A stretch of DNA of 64,000 bases from [Actinomadura] parvosata subsp. kistnae (GCF_900323885.1 NZ_OOHJ01000005.1:248001-312000); one strand, 5' to 3'; shown: positions 1 to 8,420, numbered from the stretch's first letter. Notes: generated by a model from the sequence alone, not told the origin. Translations and numbers: made by a program.

Positions 1-2
1 CG

Positions 3-578
3 GCGCTGATGGCGATGCCGCGCCGCGTGTTCGACGAGATCGGGCCGTTCAACCCGCGCCTGCGCGAGACCGAGGAGGTCGACTACGGCCACCGCCTCAC
101 CCAGCGCTACGAGATGCTGCTCACCACCGCCGTGCGCTCCCGGCACGACCACGACGACCGGCTGGTCAAGCTGCTGCGCAAGCTCTACCGGCGGGGCCGC
201 GCCCGGGTGCCGCTGTACGCCCGCCGGCGGCGCTTCGCCCGCGGCTTCGAGACCTCCAGCCGGGCCGGCGGCAGCCTCGCCGCGCTGGCCGCGCTCGCCC
301 TGTCGCCCCTGGTGATCCCGCTCGGCCCGGCCGCGGCGGCGCTGCCGGCCCTCGCGCTGGCCGCGTCACTGCTGGCCGACCTCGGCATGTACCGCTTCGT
401 GCTGCGCCGGCGCGGCCCGCTGTTCCTGCTCTACTTCGGCGCCGTGCACTTCCTGGTGAACGTGACCATCGCGGCGGGCGTGGCGGCCGGGGTGGCGCGG
501 TGGCTGTGCTCGGCGCGGTTCCGGCGGCTCTACGATCGCGATGTGACGATGGAGGTCTCCGGGCAGGCGGCCACGTGA
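3..578 (+). CDS. Glycosyltransferase family 2 protein, C-terminal part (5' end lies outside the window)
   Basis: The reading frame is open from the first bases, so the true start is upstream and only about 190 residues are visible. FDEIGPFNP followed by an acidic EEVDYGHRL stretch matches the end of the GT-A fold in GT2 enzymes, where an acidic residue acts as catalytic base. The rest is basic and then strongly hydrophobic: an Ala/Leu-rich block that can span the membrane twice, and a last segment around PLFLLYFGAVHFLV. This suggests a membrane-anchored transferase acting on a lipid-linked or cell-envelope acceptor, which is inference because the nucleotide-sugar domain is missing. Its stop overlaps the next gene by four bases (GTGA), so the two are probably translated together. 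Confidence 0.72.
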   Translation, partial: ALMAMPRRVFDEIGPFNPRLRETEEVDYGHRLTQRYEMLLTTAVRSRHDHDDRLVKLLRKLYRRGRARVPLYARRRRFARGFETSSRAGGSLAALAALALSPLVIPLGPAAAALPALALAASLLADLGMYRFVLRRRGPLFLLYFGAVHFLVNVTIAAGVAAGVARWLCSARFRRLYDRDVTMEVSGQAAT

Positions 579-1693
579 CGGCATACCTGCGGGCGATCCT
601 GGGCCCGGATCCCCGCACGGCCGGCGCCCCTGCCGCGCGGGCCCGCCGGCGCAGGATCCCGCTGGTGCTGTGCGCGGCGCTCGCCTGGCTGGCGTTCGTG
701 GTGCTGCAGCGCGTCCTGTCCGGCCGGGCCTGGTGGTGGCAGCTTCCCGAGCTGGTGCCGCCGCTGGCGTTCGCGGCCGTGCCCGTGGTGCTGCTCGCCG
801 CCGTCCTGGTGGCGCGGCGGGCACGCCGGGCGGCCGCCGTGGCCGCGCTGGCGTCCCTGGCGCTGGGCGGCGGCCTGAGCGGGATCAACCTCGCCGCGCT
901 GTGGCACCGCCCCGCTCCCGCGCCGGCCGGCGCGATCAAGGTGTTCTCGTGGAACACCTGGTACTGGGACCAGCCGGCGGGCCGGGCGATGCCGCCGCCC
1001 ACCGGCACGCCGCCGCCCGACCTGGCCGCCTTCTACCGCCACCTGCGCGCCCAGGACGCCGACGTGCTGCTGTTGCAGGAGTACGTCTACTTCGGCCCCG
1101 ACTCCCGGCCCATCCGCGTCAACGACCTCGACCGGCTGCGGCAGGAGTTCCCCGGCTACCATCTCGCCGTCGCGAGCGAGATGGTGACGCTGTCGCGCTT
1201 CCCCATCGTCCTCCAGCGCGGCATCGAGGGGGCTCCGGCGCCCGCCGGGTCCTCCTGGCCGGAGTTCCACCGGGTCAAGACGCTGCGCACCGACGTGCGA
1301 GCCGGAGACCGCGTCGTCTCCTTCTACAACGCCCACATCGACTCGCCGGTCGCCTCCGGCTCGCTCAGCCGCGCCCAGCACGAGGCCCGCGCGGCCAACC
1401 TGCGCGCGCTCGCGGCCGACATCCGCGCGAACCCACAGCCCGCCCTGCTGGCGGGCGACTTCAACACCTCGCCCGCGATGGGCCTGCTGCGGCTGGTGCC
1501 GGAGCGGATGGCCGACGCCACCCCCGCCCTGGGGTCGCTCTACCCGGCCACGTGGGACGAGCGGCTGCCGCTGTGGCGGATCGACTGGGCGTACACGTCG
1601 CCCGAGCTCGCCGTCCACGAGTACCGGCTGGTCCGCTCGGGCGGGCTGTCCGACCACAGCGGGCAGCGGCTCGTCGTCTCGCTCGGCCGCTGA
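575..1693 (+). CDS. Membrane-anchored endonuclease/exonuclease/phosphatase (EEP) family protein
   Basis: A 372-residue protein. Three hydrophobic helices in the first 120 residues anchor it, followed by an EEP domain of the DNase I/sphingomyelinase fold. The expected blocks are present in order: FSWNTWYW (metal Asn), LLLQEYVYFG (metal Glu), FYNAHIDSP, LLAGDFNTSP (catalytic Asp-Asn) and GGLSDHSGQ (final Asp-His). All catalytic positions look intact. The GTG at 575 was chosen because it overlaps the upstream stop; the frame could extend to 500, but only inside the glycosyltransferase. EEP proteins of this type, with an N-terminal membrane bundle, are annotated as phosphatases or nucleases and the true substrate is unknown. 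The pairing with a glycosyltransferase suggests envelope or lipid phosphate chemistry. Confidence 0.8.
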   Translation: MTAYLRAILGPDPRTAGAPAARARRRRIPLVLCAALAWLAFVVLQRVLSGRAWWWQLPELVPPLAFAAVPVVLLAAVLVARRARRAAAVAALASLALGGGLSGINLAALWHRPAPAPAGAIKVFSWNTWYWDQPAGRAMPPPTGTPPPDLAAFYRHLRAQDADVLLLQEYVYFGPDSRPIRVNDLDRLRQEFPGYHLAVASEMVTLSRFPIVLQRGIEGAPAPAGSSWPEFHRVKTLRTDVRAGDRVVSFYNAHIDSPVASGSLSRAQHEARAANLRALAADIRANPQPALLAGDFNTSPAMGLLRLVPERMADATPALGSLYPATWDERLPLWRIDWAYTSPELAVHEYRLVRSGGLSDHSGQRLVVSLGR

Positions 1694-1701
1694 CCCGGCG
1701 T

Positions 1702-2445
1702 CTACACCAGGACGGGCGGGCGCGGGCCGGTCCGCAGGATGCTGAGGTGCAGGGCGCGCAGCTCCGGCCCCGGCTCGATGCCCAGGTGGTCGGCGAGGTA
1801 GCCGCGCAGGCGGGCGTACAGCGCCACCGCCTCCGCGCCGCGGCCCAGCGCGCACAGGCCGCGCATCAGCATGCTCGCCAGCGGCTCCGCGAGCGGGTGC
1901 CGCGGCACCAGCGGGGTCAGCTCGGTCACCACCACGTCCGGCCGGCCCAGCCGCAGGTGCGTCTCCGCCCACGTGACGACGGCGCCGACGAACTGCTGCT
2001 CGATGCCGTACCGCATGCGGGCCGCCCACTCGCCCGGAATGCCGGTCAGCGGGGCGCCGCGCCACAGCTCCATCGCCTCGGCCAGCAGCCGGGCCCGGCC
2101 GAAGTCGTCGCAGGCCGGCAGCTGCGCCTGCTTGGCCAGCCGCCGGAACCGGTAGGCGTCCACCCGGTCGGGCTCCACCTCCAGCGCGTAGCCGCCGTCG
2201 CGGCGCTCGATGCGGGCCCCGGTCGCGGCCAGCGCCTGACGCAGGCGGGCGATGTGGGCGTACAGCGAGTCGGTCGCCCGCTCCGGCGGATCGTCCCACA
2301 CCCGCTCGATCAGCGTGCCCAGCGACACGGGCCGGTCGGCGTCGACCGCCAGGGCGGCCAGCACCGCGCGTCGCTGCGGCGGCCCCAGCGGGACGCGGCG
2401 GCCACCGGCGCTCACCTCGACCGGTCCCAGTATGCGGACGTCCAT
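1702..2445 (-). CDS. Small SARP-family transcriptional regulator (wHTH plus BTAD)
   Basis: A 247-residue protein starting MDVRILGPVEV, the standard opening of AfsR/DnrI/RedD-type activators. Residues 1-90 form an OmpR-like winged helix (RRAVLAALAV, then SLYAHIARLRQAL), and residues 95-245 form the bacterial transcriptional activation domain with its TPR-like helices, ending in the usual LGIEPGPELRALH segment. There is no ATPase domain, so it belongs to the short, pathway-specific SARP class. The start is supported by AAGGAAGG just upstream; ATGs further upstream lie in the spacer. It is the last gene of the minus-strand unit with the UbiA, SDR and aminotransferase genes, which makes it the likely activator of that unit. 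It converges with the EEP gene, with 8 bp between the stops. Confidence 0.85.
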   Translation of the reverse strand: MDVRILGPVEVSAGGRRVPLGPPQRRAVLAALAVDADRPVSLGTLIERVWDDPPERATDSLYAHIARLRQALAATGARIERRDGGYALEVEPDRVDAYRFRRLAKQAQLPACDDFGRARLLAEAMELWRGAPLTGIPGEWAARMRYGIEQQFVGAVVTWAETHLRLGRPDVVVTELTPLVPRHPLAEPLASMLMRGLCALGRGAEAVALYARLRGYLADHLGIEPGPELRALHLSILRTGPRPPVLV

Positions 2446-2477
2446 CGCCTTCCTTTCCATCGGCCTTTCCATCGGGT

Positions 2478-3482
2478 TCACAGGTGGACGAGCACGAGCG
2501 TCACGCCCAGGGCGGCGGCCCACACCATCGAGTTCGCGACCATGACGCGGTCGCGCAGCAGCACGCGCACCGGATCGCCGCCCTCCTTCTCCACGAGCTG
2601 GAGCTGCAGGTACCGGAACAGGGCGAAGAGCGCGAACGGGGTGGACAGCATCATGGCCGTCTGCCCGTGCTGCGGGCCGAACGGCCCCTCGTCCCGCAGG
2701 TACATCAGGCCCGAGACGAGGGCGAGCACGGAGGCGATCTGCAGCAGCCAGTTCGTCAGCTCCATCGAGTAGCCGCGCAGCGCGGGCCGGTGAACGGCCC
2801 CCGCCTCCAGCAGCTCCTGGCGGCGCTTGCCGATGAGCAGCAGCAACGACATCGAGAACACCGTGATCAGCAGCCACGCCGGAGCCCGGTCGCCGGTCAT
2901 CTCGTAGCCCTGCAGCACGCGCAGCACGAACCCGGCCGCGACCGTGCCCACGTCGATCAGCGGGACGTGCTTGAGCGCGCGGGTGTAGGCGACGTTCAGC
3001 GCCAAATACACCAGCACCGGCCAGAACGACAGCGGCGACCGGGCGACGACCGCGCCCAGCAGGACCACCAGGACGGCGCAGCAGACCGCCGCGGCCGGCA
3101 CCCCCACCCGGCCGGCCGCGATGGGCCGCTCGCGCTTGACGGGGTGGAGGCGGTCGCGGTGCCGGTCGGCGATGTCGTTGCCGATGTAGACGGCGGCGGA
3201 GGCGAGCACGAACGCCACCACCGCCCAGCCGACCCCGGCCAGCTCCGCCAGGGTGGGGGAGGAGGCGCCGATCAGCGCCACGGGCACCAGGAGGATCGCC
3301 TTGACCGCGTGGGACGGGCGGATCAGGGCGGCCAGCTCCGCGACCGGCCGCCGCCCGCGGGCCCGCGCGTCCCCGTCCTGCGCGGTGTCCTGACGCCGCG
3401 GGCTCTCTGACACGTCCGCGTCCTGAGTGGCGTCCTGACGCTGCGGGAGGTCTGGAACGTCTGCCGATTCGACCAGGCGCAT
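2478..3482 (-). CDS. UbiA-family polyprenyl-phosphate phosphoribosyltransferase-like prenyltransferase
   Basis: A 334-residue integral membrane protein with about eight to nine hydrophobic helices from residue 60 on. The Asp-rich motif NDIADRHRD (residues 102-110), followed by LHPVKRERPIAAG, is the signature of decaprenyl-phosphate 5-phosphoribosyltransferase, which joins a polyprenyl phosphate to PRPP in arabinan precursor synthesis. A second polar loop is at GKRRQELLEAG. Family knowledge supports polyprenyl-phosphoribose formation; the exact sugar donor here is inferred. The first 45 residues are an extra hydrophilic head containing two copies of a 15-residue repeat (LPQRQDATQDADV and SPRRQDTAQDGDA). 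The gene follows the SDR by 16 bases and precedes the SARP, in one transcription unit. Confidence 0.82.
   Translation of the reverse strand: MRLVESADVPDLPQRQDATQDADVSESPRRQDTAQDGDARARGRRPVAELAALIRPSHAVKAILLVPVALIGASSPTLAELAGVGWAVVAFVLASAAVYIGNDIADRHRDRLHPVKRERPIAAGRVGVPAAAVCCAVLVVLLGAVVARSPLSFWPVLVYLALNVAYTRALKHVPLIDVGTVAAGFVLRVLQGYEMTGDRAPAWLLITVFSMSLLLLIGKRRQELLEAGAVHRPALRGYSMELTNWLLQIASVLALVSGLMYLRDEGPFGPQHGQTAMMLSTPFALFALFRYLQLQLVEKEGGDPVRVLLRDRVMVANSMVWAAALGVTLVLVHL
3374..3461. repeat. 45-bp tandem duplication in the UbiA N-terminal coding region
   Basis: Two 43-base copies (3374-3416 and 3419-3461), offset by 45 bp, share most positions, including cgtcctg at the start, tcctgacgc in the middle and acgtc at the end. 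The period is a multiple of three, so it adds a 15-residue hydrophilic repeat to the prenyltransferase without a frameshift. Differences are scattered point changes, so the duplication is not brand new. Confidence 0.8.
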
Positions 3483-3498
3483 GCTTTACCCCGATAGC

Positions 3499-4569
3499 TC
3501 AGAAGAAGATCTTCGCCAGCGACAGCGCGCCCTGCCGCCACGCGTCGCGGCTGGTGGAGCCCGCCCGTGTGCCGGTCGCGGTGCCGGTCGTGGCACCGGT
3601 CGTGGCGCCGGCCCGGCGCTGCTCCCGCCACCACGCGTACGTGCGCAGGATCGCGTCCCTGTTGGACAGCCGCGGACGGAAGCCGAGCCGGTCACGGGCC
3701 TTGTCGATGCTGACGTAGGAGTCGGCGAGCAGCTTGAGCGCCAGCCGCCCGTACACCGGCGACAGCCGGGTGCGCTCCAGCAGCCGCAGCCCCGCCACGG
3801 CCGGCCCGGCGGGCAGCGAGACGACCCGCTTGCCGTGGCCGGCCGCGTCGAGCACCGCCTGGAAGTCCTCGCGCAGCGTGCCGAACTCGGCGGCGGCCAG
3901 GTTGTAGGTGTCGCCGGCGACCTCGGCTGGCGCGTCGAGCACGAGCGCCACCGCGTCCACGAGGTCCTCGATCGCGAACATCTGGATGCGCTTGTCGCCG
4001 CGGCCGAGCACCGGGAAGTTGCGGCCCTCCTCGGCCCACTCGAACAACATCGCGAACAGGCCCATCCGGCCGGGCCCGAGGAAGGTCTTGGGGCGCAGCA
4101 CGGGCACGCACATGCCGCCGGCCCGGTACCGCTCCGCCAGCTCCTCCGCCGCCGCCTTCGCCCGGGTGTACGGGTCGACCGGGGCGCGCGGATGCTCCTC
4201 CGGGGTCGGCACGAGCTTCGGCAGCCCGTACACGGCGGTGGAGGAGATGTGCACCAGCCGCTCCAGGCCCGCGCGGCGCCCGGCCTCCAGGACGGTGCCG
4301 GTGCCGCCGACGATCAGGTCGTGGATCTGGTCGGCCGGGTAGCTCGGCAGCGCGCCGGCGCAGTGCACGGCCGCGTCCGCGCCCGCCATGACCTCGCTCA
4401 TCAGCGGCAGGTCGCGCACGTCGGCGACCCGGTGCCGGGCCGCGAGCAGCGGGTCGTCCTGGGGGCGCAGGTCCACGCCGACCACGTCGTGGCCGTCGAG
4501 GACGAGCCTGCGGGCCAGGGCGCCGCCGAGCATCCCGGCGCTGCCGGTGACTACGACCCGCCGGGCCAT
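3499..4569 (-). CDS. NAD(P)-dependent epimerase/dehydratase (extended SDR, 3-beta-HSD-like)
   Basis: A 356-residue extended short-chain dehydrogenase. The nucleotide-binding TGSAGMLGG lies at the N-terminus, an acidic VDLR ends beta-2 (NAD preference), ISSTAVYG carries the catalytic Ser/Thr, and YTRAK is the YxxxK pair. RPKTFLGPGRMG resembles the sterol/3-beta-HSD branch. It probably oxidises or epimerises a sugar made by the neighbouring enzymes, by analogy with the SDR partner in decaprenyl-phosphoryl-arabinose synthesis; the substrate is not known. The start ATG overlaps the end of the aminotransferase gene by 19 bases. The C-terminus carries a low-complexity Ala-Thr-Gly tail from four 12-bp DNA repeats, unlikely to be part of the fold. 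Confidence 0.85.
   Translation of the reverse strand: MARRVVVTGSAGMLGGALARRLVLDGHDVVGVDLRPQDDPLLAARHRVADVRDLPLMSEVMAGADAAVHCAGALPSYPADQIHDLIVGGTGTVLEAGRRAGLERLVHISSTAVYGLPKLVPTPEEHPRAPVDPYTRAKAAAEELAERYRAGGMCVPVLRPKTFLGPGRMGLFAMLFEWAEEGRNFPVLGRGDKRIQMFAIEDLVDAVALVLDAPAEVAGDTYNLAAAEFGTLREDFQAVLDAAGHGKRVVSLPAGPAVAGLRLLERTRLSPVYGRLALKLLADSYVSIDKARDRLGFRPRLSNRDAILRTYAWWREQRRAGATTGATTGTATGTRAGSTSRDAWRQGALSLAKIFF
3569..3616. repeat. Four 12-bp tandem repeats at the 3' end of the SDR gene
   Basis: Units close to gtgccggtcgtg begin at 3569, 3581, 3593 and 3605. They encode the Thr-Gly/Ala-Thr tail of the epimerase, just before its last 20 or so residues. Unit length divisible by three keeps the frame, which suggests slippage expansion tolerated in a disordered tail. 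Confidence 0.8.
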
Positions 4570-5984
4570 CGCGACCCCACCTTCTCCCGTACGAACCGGG
4601 CGAGCAGCCGCGGCAGGCCCTTGGACAGGGTCCGGTCGAGGCTGTCCAGGAAGTACTCGACGTCCTCCTGCTCGATGGCCAGGGTGGGGGCGACGACGAG
4701 CGGGTTGTCGGCGTTCGGGCTGTAGTAGGAGACGATGCCGTGCTCGCGGTAGAGGTCGGCGATGACCGACAGCGTGATCAGCTTCGTACGGAACTGCGGG
4801 TCGCCGGAGAAGCCGGGCGCGAGCCGGGCGGCCAGATCGAGCACCTTGGGCCCGCCCGTGAGGAAGACGCCCCACAGCGCGCCCACCCCGCTCACCCGCC
4901 CGATCACGTCGGGGTGGCGCTTGTGCAGGGCCTCCAGGCCGGGGCCGAGAACGCCCTCGATCCGCCGCGCCCTGGCCGGGTAGTCGTCCTCGACGACGAT
5001 GTTGACGGCCTCGATGGCCGTGGCGGTCTCCTCGCCGAACCCGTAGTAGGTGGTGCTGTGCAGGATGACGTCGGAAAGCCGGTCGTAGGCCTTGCGGAAG
5101 ACGCGCTCGCGGGCGGTGTACCCGGCGATCGACGCCTTGCCGCCGCCGAGCGACTTGGAGTAGACGAGGATGTCCGGCAGCAGGCCGGGGTGGCGCATGA
5201 AGTAGAAGAGGCTGCCCGTCTTGCCCCAGCCGGTGTAGACCTCGTCGAAGATCAGCATGATGTCGTCGTCGTCGCAGAGGCGGCGCAGCTCGTACAGGTC
5301 GCTCTCCGACCAGCAGCGCATGCTCGACGCGCTGAACGGCTCCACCATGATCGCGTAGACGTCGCACCCGCCGTCGGGAGTGCGGGCCGCTGCCACGGCC
5401 GCGCGCACGGCGGCGACGTCCCCGTACGGGTGGACGACGATGCCGGGCAGGCCGGGGAAGCGGAAGGAGTTCTCCGACGACCCGGTCAGGCTGCCGGCGC
5501 CGAGTGTCTTGCCGTGGAAGCTGATGTCGGAGCGCAGGATCGTGTTGCGGCGCCCCTCGTGGTACTTGTACGCCATCTTGACGGCGCCCTCGTTGGCCTC
5601 GGCGCCGGAGTTCGGGAAGTAGGAGATGTTCAGGTCGCCCGGCAGCAGCTCGGCGATGTTGTGGCTGAGCGCGGCCACGTACGGGGAGAAGAACGCCTTG
5701 TGCACCTCCATGCGCCGGCGCTCGGCGAAGCGGCGCCGCGCGGCGAGGATGCGGGGATGGTTGTGGCCGTGGTTGAGCACGCCGACGCCGCCGGTGACGT
5801 CAAGGACCTCCCGGCCGTCGCGGGTGCGGATGCGGGCACCCTCGGCGCTCTCGGCCAGCTCCCGGCCGAAGCCGAAGGAGGTCATGAGGTTGACCTGGCT
5901 GCGGCTGACGTACCTTCGGTACAGATCCTGGACCTGTTTCACGGTGAAACTTTCACACTCGTCCACGCCGATCAGCTCTGACAC
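4551..5984 (-). CDS. Class III (PLP-dependent, ornithine/GABA-type) aminotransferase
   Basis: A 477-residue fold-type I aminotransferase. NSGAEANEGA binds the cofactor phosphate, FDEVYTGWGKTG contains the Asp that contacts the pyridine nitrogen, and VYSKSLGGGKASI holds the Schiff-base lysine. All are intact. The substrate specificity residues do not point to a simple ornithine or GABA enzyme. Sitting first in a unit with an SDR and a phosphoribosyl-prenyltransferase, it may convert a keto-sugar into an amino-sugar (inference). The start is GTG, placed by GGGAAGG a few bases upstream. It is the first gene of the four-gene minus unit and reads away from a possible promoter at 6009-6036. Confidence 0.88.
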   Translation of the reverse strand: MSELIGVDECESFTVKQVQDLYRRYVSRSQVNLMTSFGFGRELAESAEGARIRTRDGREVLDVTGGVGVLNHGHNHPRILAARRRFAERRRMEVHKAFFSPYVAALSHNIAELLPGDLNISYFPNSGAEANEGAVKMAYKYHEGRRNTILRSDISFHGKTLGAGSLTGSSENSFRFPGLPGIVVHPYGDVAAVRAAVAAARTPDGGCDVYAIMVEPFSASSMRCWSESDLYELRRLCDDDDIMLIFDEVYTGWGKTGSLFYFMRHPGLLPDILVYSKSLGGGKASIAGYTARERVFRKAYDRLSDVILHSTTYYGFGEETATAIEAVNIVVEDDYPARARRIEGVLGPGLEALHKRHPDVIGRVSGVGALWGVFLTGGPKVLDLAARLAPGFSGDPQFRTKLITLSVIADLYREHGIVSYYSPNADNPLVVAPTLAIEQEDVEYFLDSLDRTLSKGLPRLLARFVREKVGSRWPGGS

Positions 5985-6008
5985 GTTCGCCCTTCCCCGC
6001 TCGGGCGC

Positions 6009-6036
6009 ATTTTGAAAAGGTGCGACATGGCGTCAA
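6009..6036 (-). promoter_or_regulatory. Possible promoter of the aminotransferase-SDR-UbiA-SARP unit
   Basis: On the minus strand a TTGACG hexamer (6031-6036) is followed after 16 bases by CAAAAT (6009-6014), about 25 bases before the GTG start. This is the most A/T-rich stretch in the surrounding spacer. It is a fit by eye to a housekeeping-type promoter and was not tested against any model. Confidence 0.35.
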
Positions 6037-6208
6037 CAATGTCGAATCCGGCTATGCCTCGGGCCATACAAAGGTGTGTAGGTCAAGGGCCGCACGGCGG
6101 CACGGCAGGGGGAAGAAAGAACGGCCGCCGGCGGATCACGAGCGTATTTATCGGCCGGCGGGCGCGCCAAATGCGGATGATTTCCCGGGCGGCGGGCCGC
6201 GCTCGGCT

Positions 6209-6296
6209 CAGCCTATCGCGATCGTGCGGGCGGGCGGTGTCCGCAGGCCGTTCAGCCTATCGCGGTGGTGCAGGCGGGCGGGGTGCGCAGGCCGTG
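6209..6296. repeat. 44-bp tandem duplication spanning the stop of the BTAD/NB-ARC regulator
   Basis: Copy 1 (6209-6252) and copy 2 (6253-6296) are both 44 bases, abut directly and differ at only a few sites. Copy 2 contains the regulator's TAG stop (6257-6259). Copy 1 carries a former stop region now outside the gene. Because 44 is not a multiple of three, the reading frame of the tail changes between copies. Confidence 0.88.
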
Positions 6297-8128
6297 CCGG
6301 CCCGCCAGGCCGCCTGCGCCCGCTCCTCCTCGCTGTCCTCCTCCCCGGCCCGCTCGCGGGCGAACAGGCGGAGCAGGTCGTGCACGCGGTACCGGTCGTG
6401 GCCGCAGGTCTCCAGGAGCTGGGCGTCGGTGAGGCGGTCGAGCAGGTCGGCGGCGTGCGGCTCGGAGCGGTCGGCCAGGTCGGCGGCGGCCCCGACACTC
6501 ACCGTGGTGCCGCCGAGGGCGCCGTCGAGCAGGCCCAGCAGCCGGAACATGCGGCGGGACTCGGGGTCGAGGCCGCGGTAGCTGAGCATGAAGGACGCCC
6601 GCACGGCCTGGTCGTCGGTCTGCAGCTCCGGCAGGCGGCGCTCCTCGGCCGCCAGCCGGGCGGCCAGCGCGCCCAGCGACAGCCCCGGCCGGGCGATCAG
6701 CCGGGCGGCGGCGATCCTGACCGCCAGCGGCAGCCCGGCGCACAGCCGCGCGATCGTGCGCGCCGGCCGCGGCTCGGCCGCCGCGCGCTCCTCCCCGATC
6801 AGGCGGGTGAGCAGCGCGAACGTCTCCTCCTCGGCCATGAAGCCGAGCCGGAAGTGCGAGGCGGCCTCCAGCGAGGTGAGCGTCCGGCGGGCGGTGACCA
6901 GCACGCGGCAGGTGGGGCTGGCCGGCAGCAGCGGGCGCACCTGCGCGGCGTCGCGGGCGTTGTCGAGCAGGAGCAGCAGGCGCCTGCCGTCGGTCAGCGA
7001 GCGGAAGCGGGCCGCCGCCTCGTCGAGGTCGGGCCGGCGCCCTGGCCCGGCGGACCGCAAGGCCGTGTCGTCGCCGAGCGAGCGTAACAGGCGGGCCAGG
7101 ACGTCGGCCGGGTGCAGCGGGGCGCCGCCGGGCGTGGAGCCGTGCAGGTCCACGTACAGCCGCCCGTCGGGGAAGCGGCCCGCGACCTGGTGCGCGACGT
7201 GCACGGCCAGCGCCGACTTGCCGGCCCCCGCGGTGCCCGTGATCGCCGAGACGGGGCTCGCGCCGGAGAGCGACGTCAGCATCGTGCGCAGCCGGGCCAC
7301 CTCGGTGGCCCGGCCGGTGAAGGCGGCCGGGGCCATGGGCAGCTCCGCCGGAGCCCGGCGCGCGGCGAGCGCCGCCGGCGGCGTCAGCCGGGGGTCGTCG
7401 GCCAGGATGCGCTCGTGCATGCGCGCCAGGTCGGGCCCGGGGTCGAGGCCGACCTCGGCGGCCAGCGTGCTGCGCGCCCGGTGGAAGACCGCCAGCGCGT
7501 CGGCCCGGCGGCCGCACCGGTAGAGCGCCAGCATGTGCTGGGCCCGCAGCCGCTCGTTCAGCGGATCCCTGCGGGTGAGGGTCTCCAGGTCGGCGAGCAT
7601 CTCGCCGTGCCGGCCCAGCGCCAGCCTGGCCTCCAGGGACGCGTCCACGACGGTCGCCCGCAGCCGCTCCAGCCGCGCCGCCTCGCAGCGCAGCGGCGCG
7701 GGCAGCGGCAGGTCCTCCAGCACGGACTCGCCGCGCCACAGGCCGAGGGCCCGCGACAGCCGTTCGAGCGCGACGTCGTGCCGCCCCGCCGACAGCGCCT
7801 GCTGCCCCTGCGCGGCCAGCTCCTCGAACAACGTGACATCGACCTCGCCCGGCGTCACGCGCAGCACGTAGCCGTGGGAGCCCGCCTCGATGCGGGAGGG
7901 GGAGCCGAGGACCTTGCGCAGGGCGGAGATGTAGGTGTAGAGGTTCGACTCCGCGGTGGCGGGGGCGCGCTCGCCCCACAGCCAGTCGAGCATGCGCCTG
8001 CTGGGGATCGCCTTGCCCGTGTTGAGCAGCAGGGCGGCCAGGAGCACGCGCTGTTTTCGGCGGCCCAGGGCGATCGGCATTCCATGAGAGGTACGAACCT
8101 CGATCGGACCGAGGATCTTGAAATCCAT
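6257..8128 (-). CDS. AfsR-like transcriptional regulator (wHTH, BTAD, NB-ARC)
   Basis: A 623-residue protein. Residues 1-95 form the winged helix (MDFKILGPIEV opening), 96-245 the BTAD, and from about 265 an NB-ARC/STAND ATPase with P-loop GTAGAGKS (298-305), Walker B RLLLLLDNA and a GLPLA motif. The TPR sensor domain of full AfsR is missing, so this is a medium-length SARP ending just after the ATPase winged helix. The ATG at 8128 is preceded by AGGGTGG. It is upstream of, and on the same strand as, the aminotransferase unit, with about 270 bases of spacer, so it may control that unit together with the small SARP. The last codons lie in a duplicated 44-bp segment. Confidence 0.88.
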   Translation of the reverse strand: MDFKILGPIEVRTSHGMPIALGRRKQRVLLAALLLNTGKAIPSRRMLDWLWGERAPATAESNLYTYISALRKVLGSPSRIEAGSHGYVLRVTPGEVDVTLFEELAAQGQQALSAGRHDVALERLSRALGLWRGESVLEDLPLPAPLRCEAARLERLRATVVDASLEARLALGRHGEMLADLETLTRRDPLNERLRAQHMLALYRCGRRADALAVFHRARSTLAAEVGLDPGPDLARMHERILADDPRLTPPAALAARRAPAELPMAPAAFTGRATEVARLRTMLTSLSGASPVSAITGTAGAGKSALAVHVAHQVAGRFPDGRLYVDLHGSTPGGAPLHPADVLARLLRSLGDDTALRSAGPGRRPDLDEAAARFRSLTDGRRLLLLLDNARDAAQVRPLLPASPTCRVLVTARRTLTSLEAASHFRLGFMAEEETFALLTRLIGEERAAAEPRPARTIARLCAGLPLAVRIAAARLIARPGLSLGALAARLAAEERRLPELQTDDQAVRASFMLSYRGLDPESRRMFRLLGLLDGALGGTTVSVGAAADLADRSEPHAADLLDRLTDAQLLETCGHDRYRVHDLLRLFARERAGEEDSEEERAQAAWRAGTACAPRPPAPPR

Positions 8129-8420
8129 AGGACCACCCTGCGGCGCGCGGCTTTCACGACGGGAACCGTACGATTGCACACGGATCTTGATTTGCCGCGA
8201 CCAATGATCGAGGTTGATGACCTTGGACCGGTACTTCCCGGAAAGGGATAAGAGGATTACGCGACCCGATTAGCCGGGGCGGTGCGGCGATGGCCGTTGA
8301 AAGTTATTGCCGCATCGATATGCGGGGTGCGAGAAATTCGCCTTGACCGGTGTCAGGGCTCCTTACCGGATTCTCTGACATTTCCGTAAAGCCCTTCTCG
8401 ACACCGGCCGGCGCACCCGG
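8129..8420. other. Spacer upstream of the BTAD regulator, no gene seen
   Basis: A spacer of 292 bp, less GC-rich than its flanks. It contains CCGGTGTC (8347-8354) and its inverse GACACCGG (8400-8407), about 45 bases apart, downstream of the STAS gene. This could be a loose stem near its 3' end. The promoter of the BTAD gene should lie here, but no convincing hexamers were found. Confidence 0.4.

Noticed and set aside
530..2299. Long minus-strand open frame opposite the EEP and SARP genes
   Set aside because: Arg/Gly/Pro/Ala-rich sequence with no motif; it is the mirror of strong genes and a product of high third-position GC.
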